The notes: generated by a model from the letters alone, not told the origin. Shown: positions 1-8,171, numbered from the stretch's first letter. The stretch is 64,000 bases of DNA from Oceanobacillus arenosus (GCF_003369575.1 NZ_PIOC01000001.1:248001-312000), one strand, 5' to 3'. Program-made: numbers and translations.

Positions 1-395
1 ATTCCTAAACCAACTGGCATTTTTCTAAATAATATTAAAAGCAAATGCCAGCTAAATAAACTAAATAGGAACCACAATGACCATTGCGGATCAAAAAGCC
101 CTGTCTGCCAGCTTTCCTTTCCTAGCAGGAAATAAAAAAGCGTATATAAAACCTGGAAGATAAAATACGGTAATAATAATTTTTTTGCAAGTTTCATGAT
201 GTAGCCCTTATCACCTGAACCCTTTGCAAAAAATCCCGAAAGCAATACAAAGGCTGGCATATGAAATGTGTATATCCAAATATATAATGTGTGAAGTCCT
301 CTTGATCCATCTATTAAAGGCTGAAGCATGTGACCAAATACCACTAAAAAGATCAATAGCACTCTGGCATTATCAAAAAATGCATTTCGTTTCAT
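1..395 (-). CDS. Acyltransferase family 3 membrane protein (N-terminal part, cut by window edge)
   Basis: An open frame runs from an ATG at 395 to the window edge without a stop, giving 131 codons. It is preceded by AAAGGGATGAG. The translation begins MKRNAFFDNARVLLIFLVVF and continues with GHMLQPLIDGSRG, then hydrophobic segments with TFHMPAFVLLSGFFAKG. The early FDNARxLLIxxVVxGH block and the later MPxFxxxSGFF motif are typical of acyltransferase-3 (OafA/NodX/fucose 4-O-acetylase-like) proteins. These are multi-spanning enzymes that O-acylate cell-surface sugars from the cytoplasm. The histidine in the GHM block is the usual catalytic candidate. About two thirds of the protein lies outside the window, so the acyl acceptor cannot be inferred. 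Confidence 0.8.
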   Translation of the reverse strand, partial: MKRNAFFDNARVLLIFLVVFGHMLQPLIDGSRGLHTLYIWIYTFHMPAFVLLSGFFAKGSGDKGYIMKLAKKLLLPYFIFQVLYTLFYFLLGKESWQTGLFDPQWSLWFLFSLFSWHLLLILFRKMPVGLG

Positions 396-559
396 TATTT
401 CTCATCCCTTTATATCAAAACATATTTATATATTATTAACTCTACCCCTTTTTATAAAAAATTACATGATATATGAATGAACTTAATTGGAATGTCTTTA
501 AAATGTAAGTGATGATATAGGTTTGTAATGTATTTAAATTGAAAATAGATGCAGTCACT

Positions 560-685
560 GAATATCGAGCGGACAGTGCAGTAATTCGAGCGAAGTCCAA
601 TGAATTTCGAGCGAGCAATGCTGAATATCGAGCGGGACCCCCTGAATTTCGAGCGAGCAATGCTATATATCGAGCGGACATGACT
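560..685. repeat. Six tandem copies of a 21-bp repeat
   Basis: Six consecutive 21-bp units share the core (T/A)TCGAGCG. Units 3 and 5 are identical (GAATTTCGAGCGAGCAATGCT) and the others differ at a few positions. The period is 7 codons, so both strands stay open (short ORFs at 539-727 plus and 442-720 minus), but neither has a convincing ribosome site or family. I read this as intergenic tandem repeat DNA. It sits between the acyltransferase start and the tcyP terminator. Confidence 0.9.
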
Positions 686-704
686 CGAAATGGAGATCTA
701 GTCG

Positions 705-746
705 ATAAAAAAACAGCCACTCTATAAGATTATAGAATGGCTGCTC
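705..746 (-). terminator. Rho-independent terminator of tcyP
   Basis: On the minus strand an imperfect stem (AGCCATTCTATA / TATAGAGTGGCT) is followed by a run of seven T. It lies 13 bp beyond the tcyP stop codon. Confidence 0.85.
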
Positions 747-758
747 TCCTCGTTATGT

Positions 759-2153
759 TTAAACTGTAGTAGCATCTACTACTGCAGATTTATCATTGTA
801 TTTCTTGATATTTAATTTCCCTAGAATGCGCGATGTTAATGTTCCAGAAAGCATGCTACCACTTACGTTTAATGCTGTACGTCCCATATCGATTAGTGGC
901 TCAACAGAAATAAGTAATCCTGCTAATCCAACTGGAAGTCCCATTGATGAGAGCACAATGATTGCTGCGAATGTTGCTCCGCCTCCAACACCTGCAACAC
1001 CAAATGAACTGACTCCAACTATAAGAACGAGCTGAATAATAAATTCAAATGATAATGGGTTGATCCCGACAGTTGGCGCAATCATTACTGCTAACATTGC
1101 TGGATAAACACCGGCACAACCATTTTGACCCATTGTCGCACCAAATGATGCAGAAATATTTGCTACACTATCATCAACACCAAGTGCATCTTTTTGCCCT
1201 TTAATATTTAATGGTATTGCTCCTGCACTTGAACGTGACGTGAATGCAAACCCTAAGACAGGGAAAGCTTTCTTTAAGAAAGTAAGCGGCTTGAGACCAA
1301 ACAATCCAACAATAATTAAGTGGATAATGAACATCACAATTAGTGCGAGATAGTTTGCAAGAACAAATTTACCAAGTTCAATTATCCCTGTAAAGTTTGT
1401 GCCTGCAACCATGTTTGTCATCAATGCCAATACACCAAATGGAGTTAGGCGTAGGATAAGTGTAACAATTCGCATGACAACTGAATAAACCGAGTTTACT
1501 ATTTTCACAAACATTTCTGCTTGTTCAGGATTTTTCCTCCGTACACCGAGTACTGCAATTCCGACAATGACGGAGAAAATAACGACAGAAATAACCGAAG
1601 TCGGACGTCCACCAGTCATATCTAAGAAAATATTATTCGGTATAAATTCTAATATTCTTTGTGGTGTTGTTTGATCCTCTATTTCCGCGAAGCGTGATTC
1701 CAGTGATGCTGCGCGCTCCGTTTCGGCATCCCCTACTTTAATCTGTTCTGCATTTAAATCAAATACCAAAGCAGAGCCTATTCCGACCACTGCTGCAACC
1801 ATCGTTGTCGTAATAAGAATTCCGATAATCCAAGCAGCCATTTTTCCAAGCTCTTGTGTTTTTTCGAGATTAATAATCGAACGGATAATCGAAACCATTA
1901 CTAGCGGCACAACGATTACCATTAATAAACGAACATATCCGCTACCAACAATACTAAACCAACTTGATGTTATTGTTAAAACATTCGATCCTGCTCCGTA
2001 AATTGTTTGTAAAATAACTCCAAGCAAGATTCCAAGCCCCATACCTGTAAATACCCGTTTTGCAAACGAAACATGTTTCTTTTGCATATAAATTAATAAG
2101 CCGATAATTGCAAGCAAAACGACAATATTTATAATAATAAATAAAGCTTCCAT
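759..2153 (-). CDS. tcyP: L-cystine:proton/cation symporter TcyP
   Basis: A 464-residue dicarboxylate/amino acid:cation symporter (DAACS) family protein, matching the length of B. subtilis TcyP (463). It has about ten hydrophobic segments. The loop around residues 155-180 is charged. The C-terminal half carries the helical hairpin re-entrant features of the family (SFAFTSRSSAGAIP-like and SASFGATMGQNGCAG stretches). Predicted role: uptake of L-cystine as a sulfur source at the cytoplasmic membrane. GGAGGG precedes the ATG. The upstream region contains an AATTC...GGAAT block (2247-2270) reminiscent of CymR-type sulfur regulation, which is only suggestive. Monocistronic, with its own terminator. 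Function is well supported by family; cystine specificity is inferred from the TcyP-like sequence. Confidence 0.9.
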   Translation of the reverse strand: MEALFIIINIVVLLAIIGLLIYMQKKHVSFAKRVFTGMGLGILLGVILQTIYGAGSNVLTITSSWFSIVGSGYVRLLMVIVVPLVMVSIIRSIINLEKTQELGKMAAWIIGILITTTMVAAVVGIGSALVFDLNAEQIKVGDAETERAASLESRFAEIEDQTTPQRILEFIPNNIFLDMTGGRPTSVISVVIFSVIVGIAVLGVRRKNPEQAEMFVKIVNSVYSVVMRIVTLILRLTPFGVLALMTNMVAGTNFTGIIELGKFVLANYLALIVMFIIHLIIVGLFGLKPLTFLKKAFPVLGFAFTSRSSAGAIPLNIKGQKDALGVDDSVANISASFGATMGQNGCAGVYPAMLAVMIAPTVGINPLSFEFIIQLVLIVGVSSFGVAGVGGGATFAAIIVLSSMGLPVGLAGLLISVEPLIDMGRTALNVSGSMLSGTLTSRILGKLNIKKYNDKSAVVDATTV

Positions 2154-2246
2154 CCTCTTTACCCTCCTGTTATTTTCAAAAGTGAACGCCCAGCCGTACC
2201 ATTATCTGGCGGTCATCTTTGATGCACTTATGTAGATTAAACCATT

Positions 2247-2270
2247 ATTCCTATGAATTTAATACGAATT
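2247..2270. promoter_or_regulatory. Possible sulfur-regulator (CymR-like) operator upstream of tcyP
   Basis: The 24-bp block starts ATTCCTATGAATTT and ends ACGAATT. It has the ATTCC...GAATT arrangement reported for CymR sites in front of cystine and sulfur genes. It lies about 95 bp upstream of tcyP. This is a motif-level resemblance only. Confidence 0.3.
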
Positions 2271-2337
2271 AAACTATACCTCGGATTATAAATATATTCA
2301 AGTATTATTTTTTAATTCATTTTTCCTCACAGCAGAG

Positions 2338-2369
2338 AAAACAAATACAGGATTAGCTGTATTTGTTTC
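2338..2369. terminator. Terminator hairpin after osmC-family gene
   Basis: A perfect 12-bp stem, AAACAAATACAG / CTGTATTTGTTT, with a 6-nt loop (GATTAG) lies immediately beyond the stop codon of the minus-strand gene. The T-rich arm gives a terminator on the minus strand. Confidence 0.75.
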
Positions 2370-2370
2370 T

Positions 2371-2811
2371 TCAACTAATGGTCGGTTCTAATTCAAGCAC
2401 AACGTTCCCTTGAATTGCTCGTGAAATCATACAGCTTTTTTCAGCCTTACTCACAAGCATCCCTAACTTGCGACGATCTGCATCGCTTGCATCTGCTTTT
2501 AATGATACGGTTGGTCGATGAATGATTTTCTTGTATGTAAAGACGCCATTAGTTACATCGACAATTCCTTCTGATTCAAGTGACATCTCGTCTAGTGGTA
2601 ATTCCGCACGTTCAATCATCGCTGCCAATGTAATAATATAGCAAGTTGCCGCAGCACCTAATAACATCTCATCAGGATTTGTCCCAATTCCTGGTCCATC
2701 CATTTCTGGTGGAATGGAAATTTTGGTTTGTAGATTTCCTGCTTCAATATAACCATCACTATTACGTCCGCCTGGCCAATTTGCCTTTAAATGAAAATGA
2801 TGTTCTGCCAT
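2371..2811 (-). CDS. OsmC/Ohr-family peroxidase (SACOL1771-like)
   Basis: A 146-residue OsmC-fold protein. The two redox cysteines expected of thiol-dependent peroxide reductases are present: Cys57 in AAATCYIITLAAM and Cys127 in AEKSCMISRAI. The length and the motif GTNPDEMLLGAAATC fit the short SACOL1771-type branch rather than classical Ohr. Predicted role: cytosolic reduction of organic hydroperoxides with low-molecular-weight or lipoyl thiols. GAGGTGATAAA precedes the ATG. It lies 37 bp downstream of the chromate transporter on the same strand and is probably co-transcribed, coupling chromate efflux with oxidative-stress defence. The exact substrate is not evident. Confidence 0.88.
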   Translation of the reverse strand: MAEHHFHLKANWPGGRNSDGYIEAGNLQTKISIPPEMDGPGIGTNPDEMLLGAAATCYIITLAAMIERAELPLDEMSLESEGIVDVTNGVFTYKKIIHRPTVSLKADASDADRRKLGMLVSKAEKSCMISRAIQGNVVLELEPTIS

Positions 2812-2848
2812 TTTATCACCTCATTTGTTATTGTACTGGAATCTCTCG

Positions 2849-4027
2849 CTATACAGAAATAAAATAAACTATTTCACCAAGAATAACTCCGATAATCACA
2901 ACCATCCATGCCGGTCTTTTCCAATAATGTAAAAGTGCAAATAAAAGGATGGCCAAAGCAAAATCTGCTCCACTTGCAATCGCACTAATAAACACGGGAT
3001 CATAGAATGCTGCTAAGAGTATACCAACAACACTCGCATTAACAGCAGTTAACACACCTTGGAAGCTAGAGCGCTTTCTTAATTCATTAAAAAAAGGCAA
3101 CACACCAATAATTAATAAAAAGGATGGCAAAAACATGGCAATTGTTGCGATAATTCCACCAACTGTCCCGTTTATCATCGTTCCTAAATAGCTTGCAAGG
3201 GTAAACATTGGCCCAGGAACAGCTTGAGCCATCGCGTATCCTGCAAGGAATTCCCCACTTGCCACTAAGCCATTTGGTACAACTTCTTGTTCGAGTAATG
3301 GCAGGACAACATGCCCACCACCGAATACAATCGTACCAATCCGGAAGAAAATATCAAAAATAGTAATATAACGAATGGTTATTAAGTTTGCAAGAATTGG
3401 CAAACCAATTAGTAAAATAACTAAAATGGATAAAGCGGATATTCCTTGCATTTTTGTGATATTCAAAGAAAAGGAACGTACATTAGTCTCTGCTTGCTTT
3501 GAAAACAGAAAATACCCGATAATTGCAGCACAAATAATAACTAGTATCTGTACGAGTGCAGACGGAAAAAGTAACATGATAAGTGCTGCACCAAGTGCTA
3601 TAGCAATCCTCGGTTTATCTGGTGTTAGACTTTTTCCCATGCCTAGAATCGCGTGAGCAACAACCGCAACCGCGACGATTTTCAAGCTTGCAATCCATGT
3701 CACATCACCAAGCGAAAATGACTGAAATGCGAGCGCGAATAAAATAAGCACAATAACGGACGGTAGCGTGAAACCAAGCCAAGAAACGACTCCACCTAAT
3801 ACCCCGCGGCGAATCATGCCAATCGCGATACCTACCTGACTACTCGCTGGTCCCGGGAGAAATTGGCATAACGCGATAATATCCGCATACATTTTATCAT
3901 CAAGCCACTTGCGTTTATCTACATATTCATCTTTAAAATAACCAAGATGTGCCGTCGGTCCGCCAAATGATGTTAATCCTAGTTTTAGTGAGGCACTTAG
4001 AACCTCTAATAATGAATGCTTTTTCAT
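2849..4027 (-). CDS. chrA: Chromate transporter ChrA, two-domain form
   Basis: A CHR-family protein of 392 residues with both halves in one chain. The N-terminal half has SFGGPTAHLGYF and FLPGPASSQVG. The C-terminal half repeats the pattern with FGGGHVVLPLLEQEVV and AQAVPGPMFTLASYLG. There are about ten membrane spans. The family exports chromate, and some members transport sulfate. I chose the ATG at 4027 over the in-frame ATG at 4039, because GGAGG overlaps the earlier codon and sits 5 nt before the later one. It leads the osmC-family gene. Chromate resistance is the family function; the natural substrate here is not proven by sequence. Confidence 0.88.
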   Translation of the reverse strand: MKKHSLLEVLSASLKLGLTSFGGPTAHLGYFKDEYVDKRKWLDDKMYADIIALCQFLPGPASSQVGIAIGMIRRGVLGGVVSWLGFTLPSVIVLILFALAFQSFSLGDVTWIASLKIVAVAVVAHAILGMGKSLTPDKPRIAIALGAALIMLLFPSALVQILVIICAAIIGYFLFSKQAETNVRSFSLNITKMQGISALSILVILLIGLPILANLITIRYITIFDIFFRIGTIVFGGGHVVLPLLEQEVVPNGLVASGEFLAGYAMAQAVPGPMFTLASYLGTMINGTVGGIIATIAMFLPSFLLIIGVLPFFNELRKRSSFQGVLTAVNASVVGILLAAFYDPVFISAIASGADFALAILLFALLHYWKRPAWMVVIIGVILGEIVYFISV

Positions 4028-4236
4028 CGTTTCCTCCATTTATTCCAATTTAACTGAGATTTCATCCTCGAATGAATAACATTTCTACTATCACTAAATT
4101 ACCATACCCGCGCATATAGCATCTTGAAATTTACATAAATTTTACAACTTAATGAAACATGAAAGCCATTAACTTCGTATTATTAGTATTAATAACATAA
4201 GGGTTAGAGAAATAAATCAAAAAGGAGGATTATTAT

Positions 4237-5217
4237 ATGCAGCAATCCATCATTTCCAATTACACACAACTTTACGAAGAACTAAAAAGCAGACTAAAAT
4301 GGAAGGTTTCCGATAATCAAATTTTGATGTGTATTGCCTCTCTATATGTCATTGGCAATAAAAACCTAAATATGGAAAGATTGCTTCAGATTGCGGATAC
4401 TATCAAAAGGAATGCAGGCTTTTTTTCCTCGATGCAATCTTATTCGAGATTTACAACAGCAGCAATGCTCGATGTGAACTTCGAAGATCCAGAAGCGCAG
4501 GTCCCAATGTTATTTGATTTATATGAACGGTGTAAAGCTGCTAAATTTCCCAGTGGCACCTACACGTATATTGCTGCATCGATCATACTGAAGAATCAAG
4601 AGAAGCAAGGGAACCCAGATTCGATTATTATGAAGGCAAAAGAGATTTACGATGGAATGAAAAAAGAGCATCTATTTTTAACGGATGCAAGTGATTATCC
4701 ATTAGCAACACTACTTGCTTATGAAAATCGCGATGATATTATACAGCAAATCGAAAATTACTATGAAAAATTAAATAACCAAGGATTCCGAAAAGGCAAT
4801 GATTTACAGTTCATGAGTCACATCTTGTCTTTAGACAATCATACAAACGACCAAGGTTTAGTGACCCGTTCTACTTATGTTGCAGATGAATTCCAACGAA
4901 TAGGGATCAAACGCAAACCAGGCTATTATCCGGTAATTGCCATGCTAGCATTACTGCCGCAAGAAGAATTTGATATGGATGCTATTTTTACGATGTATGA
5001 AGCACTCAATCAGGAGAAGTATTTCAGATGGCAGAAAGATATGAATTTGATCATGGCAGTTAGCTTTTTTGTAAGTAAAAAGTTAGGACATGATGAATTA
5101 GCGGAAACCCGCATCATTACAACATTAGAAACAATCATACAGGCGCAACAGGCAGTGATGATTTCTACAATAACAGCATCAACTATCGCTGCATCAAGTA
5201 ATAATAATACCAATTAA
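4237..5217 (+). CDS. DUF4003 family protein
   Basis: A 326-residue soluble protein with the DUF4003 pattern found in Bacilli (N-terminal YEELKSRLKWKVSDNQI, then FSSMQSYSRFTTAAMLD and FPSGTYTYIAASII). No enzyme motif is visible. The body is mostly helical and repeats units of 35-40 residues, so a helical repeat scaffold is possible. The extreme C-terminus is Thr/Ala/Asn-rich low complexity (TASTIAASSNNNTN). AAAGGAGG lies 8 nt before the ATG. It stands alone, convergent with the DUF488 gene and sharing a terminator with it. Function unknown. Confidence 0.8.
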   Translation: MQQSIISNYTQLYEELKSRLKWKVSDNQILMCIASLYVIGNKNLNMERLLQIADTIKRNAGFFSSMQSYSRFTTAAMLDVNFEDPEAQVPMLFDLYERCKAAKFPSGTYTYIAASIILKNQEKQGNPDSIIMKAKEIYDGMKKEHLFLTDASDYPLATLLAYENRDDIIQQIENYYEKLNNQGFRKGNDLQFMSHILSLDNHTNDQGLVTRSTYVADEFQRIGIKRKPGYYPVIAMLALLPQEEFDMDAIFTMYEALNQEKYFRWQKDMNLIMAVSFFVSKKLGHDELAETRIITTLETIIQAQQAVMISTITASTIAASSNNNTN

Positions 5218-5246
5218 GACGAACCTAATCTTTAGCGTTCGTCTTT
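5218..5246. terminator. Shared bidirectional terminator
   Basis: A GACGAAC / GTTCGTC stem with a 12-nt loop, followed by TTTT on the plus strand. It lies between the convergent DUF4003 and DUF488 genes and overlaps the last codons of the latter. Confidence 0.7.
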
Positions 5247-5591
5247 TAGTATCTCTTGTAAAATTCTCGCCTGATTATTTTCCACATCTTTAGCGGCAAA
5301 TAGTAATGTTACAATTTTATGTTCAGCCACGATGTCTTTTAACTTCCCGAGTGCTTCAAGTTGCTCACCATTTTTCAATTGTTCTACATAGCGCTTTCGG
5401 AACACCGAAAAATTCAATTCACCCTGATGGAAGGCTTTTCTTAAGTCTGGTGTTGGTCCAATGTCTTTTAGCCAGTAGTCAAGCTTTGCATCTTTCTTTG
5501 CTATTCCCCTTGGCCATAATCGATCAACAAGGACGCGAACACCATCATCATCATTAACTTCTTCATAGATTCGCTTTATTTTTATTGGCAT
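5232..5591 (-). CDS. DUF488 family protein (YeaO-like)
   Basis: A 119-residue protein with the DUF488 hallmarks VLVDRLWPRGIAKKDAKLDYW near residues 20-40, RKAFH-QGELNFSVFRKRY, and a C-terminal VTLLFAAKDVENNQA stretch. The family is small, cytosolic and uncharacterised. Its conserved Arg/Trp core suggests a nucleic-acid or phosphoester active site, but this is unproven. AAAGGAGC precedes the ATG. It is monocistronic on the minus strand. Length is normal for the family. Confidence 0.85.
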   Translation of the reverse strand: MPIKIKRIYEEVNDDDGVRVLVDRLWPRGIAKKDAKLDYWLKDIGPTPDLRKAFHQGELNFSVFRKRYVEQLKNGEQLEALGKLKDIVAEHKIVTLLFAAKDVENNQARILQEILKDER

Positions 5592-5669
5592 ATTGGAATG
5601 CTCCTTTTATTAATTTTTGCTTACAATTACTTAGAGACATGGCTAGGGAGGATCTTTTCCATATGAGCT

Positions 5670-5707
5670 AAAAAATGCCCGCCCCTACAATGAGAGCGAG
5701 CATTTTT
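5670..5707. terminator. Terminator of terC copy 1
   Basis: AAAAATGCcCGC pairs with GCGaGCATTTTT around a 13-nt loop. It lies 10 bp beyond the minus-strand terC stop. T runs on both strands make it potentially bidirectional. Confidence 0.8.
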
Positions 5708-5716
5708 ATTCATCTC

Positions 5717-6502
5717 TTATTTATTTTCTTCCTTTTTAGGGCCGGATGAGAACCAGCCGATTAGTGCGATTAATACTAATACACCATAGAAGATTAACTG
5801 CCATACTGTTGAGTGTGGGAATTCATGTGGAATCCAAGCGATTGCTGGATGTGCCATTACCATAACAGCAAGCTTAATACCAACCCACCCTACAATAACG
5901 AAGGCTGCAATTTCCAAGTTCGGACGTTTATGAAGTAGATCAACAAAGATATTCGCCGCGAATCGCATGATGATAATCCCGATCATTCCTCCGGCAAACA
6001 CGACAGCAAATTGTGCAGCATCAAGGCTACCAATTGTACCCAAACCACTTGGAGTAAGCGCTAATGCCAATGCTACAGCAGCTAATATTGAATCTACCGC
6101 AAAGGCTAAATCGGCAAATTCCACCTTAGCAACCGTCCACCAAAATTCCTTTGGCGTTGCTTCCTTAATATCTTCTTCTTTAATTTCTAGTTCTTCTTCT
6201 GCATCCTCGCTCCTCGCTTTGAATCGATCGTACAGATTCTTAATCGACATGAATAATAGATACGCTGCTCCTAACGCCTGTACCTGCCACACATCGACAA
6301 GGAAGGAAATAACGAATAATGAGCCAAAACGTAAAACAAAGGCACCTGCAAGTCCGTAAAACAATGCTTTTTTCCTTTGCTTTTCTGGAAGATGTCTTAC
6401 CATAATTGCTAATACTAAAGCGTTATCCGCTGCTAGTAGCCCTTCTAGACCGACTAGTACAACTAATACCCATAAATACTCTAAAATCAGTTCCGCTCCC
6501 AT
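5717..6502 (-). CDS. TerC-family membrane protein, copy 1 (probable Mn2+ exporter)
   Basis: A 261-residue TerC-family integral membrane protein with seven to eight spans. Conserved acidic patches are present: GLLAADNALVLAIMV in span 2 and VEFADLAFAVDSILAA in the middle, where the Asp residues are presumed metal ligands. A charged cytoplasmic loop rich in Glu/Lys separates the halves. TerC proteins under yybP-ykoY control in Bacillus export Mn2+ and help metallate exported enzymes. I start it at the ATG at 6502 (MGAELILEY), which has AGGAGAGAAAGT just upstream, not at the in-frame ATG at 6553. This also equalises it with copy 2. A Mn2+ riboswitch and terminator lie directly upstream. Confidence 0.88.
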   Translation of the reverse strand: MGAELILEYLWVLVVLVGLEGLLAADNALVLAIMVRHLPEKQRKKALFYGLAGAFVLRFGSLFVISFLVDVWQVQALGAAYLLFMSIKNLYDRFKARSEDAEEELEIKEEDIKEATPKEFWWTVAKVEFADLAFAVDSILAAVALALALTPSGLGTIGSLDAAQFAVVFAGGMIGIIIMRFAANIFVDLLHKRPNLEIAAFVIVGWVGIKLAVMVMAHPAIAWIPHEFPHSTVWQLIFYGVLVLIALIGWFSSGPKKEENK

Positions 6503-6598
6503 ACTTTCTCTCCTTAGATAGTAGACTTGGCTAATATTAGCCACATACTTCACAACTTTAGTTGTACTTGTGCAAATGTTTCTTTATATTTGCATATA

Positions 6599-6632
6599 AA
6601 AATGGTCTTACCTGCAGTACAGGTAAGACCAT
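6599..6632 (-). terminator. Expression-platform terminator of Mn2+ riboswitch 1
   Basis: On the minus strand GGTCTTACCTG / CAGGTAAGACC encloses a short TACTG loop and is followed by ATTTTT. It lies between the aptamer and terC copy 1, where the transcription decision is made. Confidence 0.85.
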
Positions 6633-6635
6633 AGA

Positions 6636-6748
6636 AAGGGACCTTTACCTGTACTGGTAAAGGTCTCGCTAACAACGTCCGTTGCCAATTAAGCCGGAGA
6701 TATTATCTCGTAATGACGACATTAATTGTACAGCTACTCCCCTTTAGG
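6636..6748 (-). promoter_or_regulatory. yybP-ykoY (Mn2+) riboswitch 1
   Basis: Read on the minus strand it starts AAAGGGGAGTAGCTGTAC. It then carries GTCGTCAT, CTCCGGC, GGCAACGGACGTTG and AGCGAGACCTTTACC, with the last segment paired to GGTAAAGGTC. The 5' AAAGGG pairs with 3' CCCTTT to close P1. These are the conserved features of the yybP-ykoY aptamer, which senses Mn2+ and typically raises expression of metal exporters. The gene below is terC copy 1. Confidence 0.93.
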
Positions 6749-6848
6749 AAATATTAAGTTACCTTTATTTAAACAGGATTAGCCGGCGATGTCAACTAGA
6801 TACTTTACCAAAAATATATTTTTTAGTATTCCCAGTTTAAAAAAAATA

Positions 6849-6877
6849 AGCAATCACCTGCACATAAAGTGATTGCT
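6849..6877 (-). terminator. Terminator of terC copy 2
   Basis: AGCAATCAC / GTGATTGCT stem. On the minus strand it is followed by TTATTTTTTTT. It lies just beyond the terC copy 2 stop codon. Confidence 0.85.
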
Positions 6878-6895
6878 AATTGTATTAAGTTAAAC

Positions 6896-7684
6896 CTAGT
6901 TTTCCTCCGTCTTAGGCTTTGAAGAAAACCAACCGATTACCGCGATTAGTACCAATACACTGTAGAAAATAACTTGCCATATTGTCGAGTGGGGGAATGC
7001 TTCCGGGATCAAGCCAATTGCAGGATGCGCAACTACCATGACCGCTAGTTTCACTCCAACCCAACCAACAATTACAAAAGCGGCAATTTCCAAATTAGGA
7101 CGCTTTTGAAGTAAACCAACAAATAAGTTGGCAGCAAAACGCATAATCACAACACCAATCATTCCACCAGCAAAGACAACGATAAATTGGGCCGTATCAA
7201 GGCTTCCAATCGTTCCAAGGGTTGTTGATGGCAGCGTAATTGCTAATGCAACAGCAGCTAAGATGGAATCGACTGCAAATGCTAAATCAGCAAATTCAAC
7301 CTTTGTAACGGTCCACCAGAACTGCTTTCTTGAAACCTCTGGTATAACTTTTTGTCTGATAGCCGATTGCACCTCTTCATTCTCGATCTCTGGCTTGGAT
7401 TTAAACCGTTCAATTAAATTCCGGATCGACATAAACAATAGATATAATGCGCCTAATGCTTGAACCTGCCATACATCAACGAGGAAGGAAATAATAAATA
7501 ATGAGCCAAAACGTAAAACTAACGCCCCTGCCAGCCCATAAAATAATGCCTTTTTACGTTGACTCTCTGGGAGATGCTTAACCATAATTGCCAGAACAAC
7601 CGCATTATCCGCTGCAAGCAATCCTTCAAGGCAAATTAAAACAACTAATACTCCTAAATATGCAATAATTAATTCTGATCCCAT
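6896..7684 (-). CDS. TerC-family membrane protein, copy 2 (probable Mn2+ exporter)
   Basis: A 262-residue paralogue of the neighbouring TerC protein, very similar over the membrane regions (GLLAADNAVVLAIMVKHLPE, VEFADLAFAVDSILAA, FIVVFAGGMIGVVIMRFAAN). It diverges in the charged central loop (about residues 90-120) and the extreme C-terminus. The putative metal-binding Asp residues are all retained. AGGAGAGAGAGT precedes the ATG. The two genes lie head to tail, each with its own riboswitch and terminator, so this looks like a duplication of a whole regulated unit rather than an operon. Confidence 0.88.
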   Translation of the reverse strand: MGSELIIAYLGVLVVLICLEGLLAADNAVVLAIMVKHLPESQRKKALFYGLAGALVLRFGSLFIISFLVDVWQVQALGALYLLFMSIRNLIERFKSKPEIENEEVQSAIRQKVIPEVSRKQFWWTVTKVEFADLAFAVDSILAAVALAITLPSTTLGTIGSLDTAQFIVVFAGGMIGVVIMRFAANLFVGLLQKRPNLEIAAFVIVGWVGVKLAVMVVAHPAIGLIPEAFPHSTIWQVIFYSVLVLIAVIGWFSSKPKTEEN

Positions 7685-7746
7685 ACTCTCTCTCCTTAAC
7701 TATCTTTAAGTTTAGGTTAGGATCAAATGGAAAAACCCTCACCTTT

Positions 7747-7907
7747 CTTATCCCAAATTAACTGGCTGTAAGACCCCCACTTCAAGAATCCGAGAAAAAC
7801 CAAGAATTGTAAGTGGGGAATCAACAGGAAGTCAAAATCCCGATTCTGTTCAACCAACATTAAGTGGGGGCGGATATTACCCCCCACTTAATGAAGTTTC
7901 ACTTTAT
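7747..7907 (-). repeat. Dispersed repeat family A, long copy inside the terC-2 leader
   Basis: Read on the minus strand it starts ATAAAGTGAAACTTCATT and ends TTTGGGATAAG, matching the ends of the copies at 26400, 45461 and 55256. This copy is about 100 bp longer, with four alternating AAGTGGGG/CCCCACTT segments. Two of these form a perfect 13-bp stem (7858-7870 with 7881-7893). It lies between the riboswitch aptamer and terC copy 2. See the finding on the invaded expression platform. Confidence 0.75.
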
Positions 7908-7999
7908 GGTAAAGGTCTTGCAAACAACGATCGTTGCCATTTAAGCCGGAGATAATCTCTCGTGATGACGACTTTATATGTACAGCTACTCCCCTTTAA
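7908..7999 (-). promoter_or_regulatory. yybP-ykoY (Mn2+) riboswitch 2
   Basis: The minus strand reads AAAGGGGAGTAGCTGTAC, then GTCGTCAT, CTCCGGC, GGCAACGATCGTTG and GACCTTTACC, the same block order as riboswitch 1. The normal 3' partner GGTAAAGGTC is not adjacent. A repeat-A copy follows GACCTTTACC directly. A wobble-compatible partner, GGTGAGGGTT, occurs only at about 7734-7744, after the repeat. Confidence 0.85.
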
Positions 8000-8140
8000 G
8001 GAAATTATACTCCTATTATTTATACAAGTTAAGCAAATTATCCAGAAGTGGAACAGACTATAGTAACTTTTGCATGCTACAATTTATGTTGATTATTTCA
8101 CAATGGAAAGGATTCATTTCTTTATTCTTTAAAATAAATA

Positions 8141-8171
8141 AGCAACCATCTCCCAGGAAGGAGTGGTTGCT
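8141..8171 (-). terminator. Probable terminator of pgcA
   Basis: AGCAACCAtCTCC pairs with GGAGTGGTTGCT. On the minus strand it is followed by TTATTTATTTT. It lies about 105 bp beyond the pgcA stop codon with no other gene between. Confidence 0.6.

Noticed and set aside
560-685. CRISPR array
   Set aside because: Units are contiguous 21-mers with no unique spacers, and no cas genes are present.
442-727. Overlapping short ORFs on both strands over the 21-bp repeats
   Set aside because: The 21-bp period keeps all frames open, there is no ribosome site, and the peptides are simply the repeat translated.
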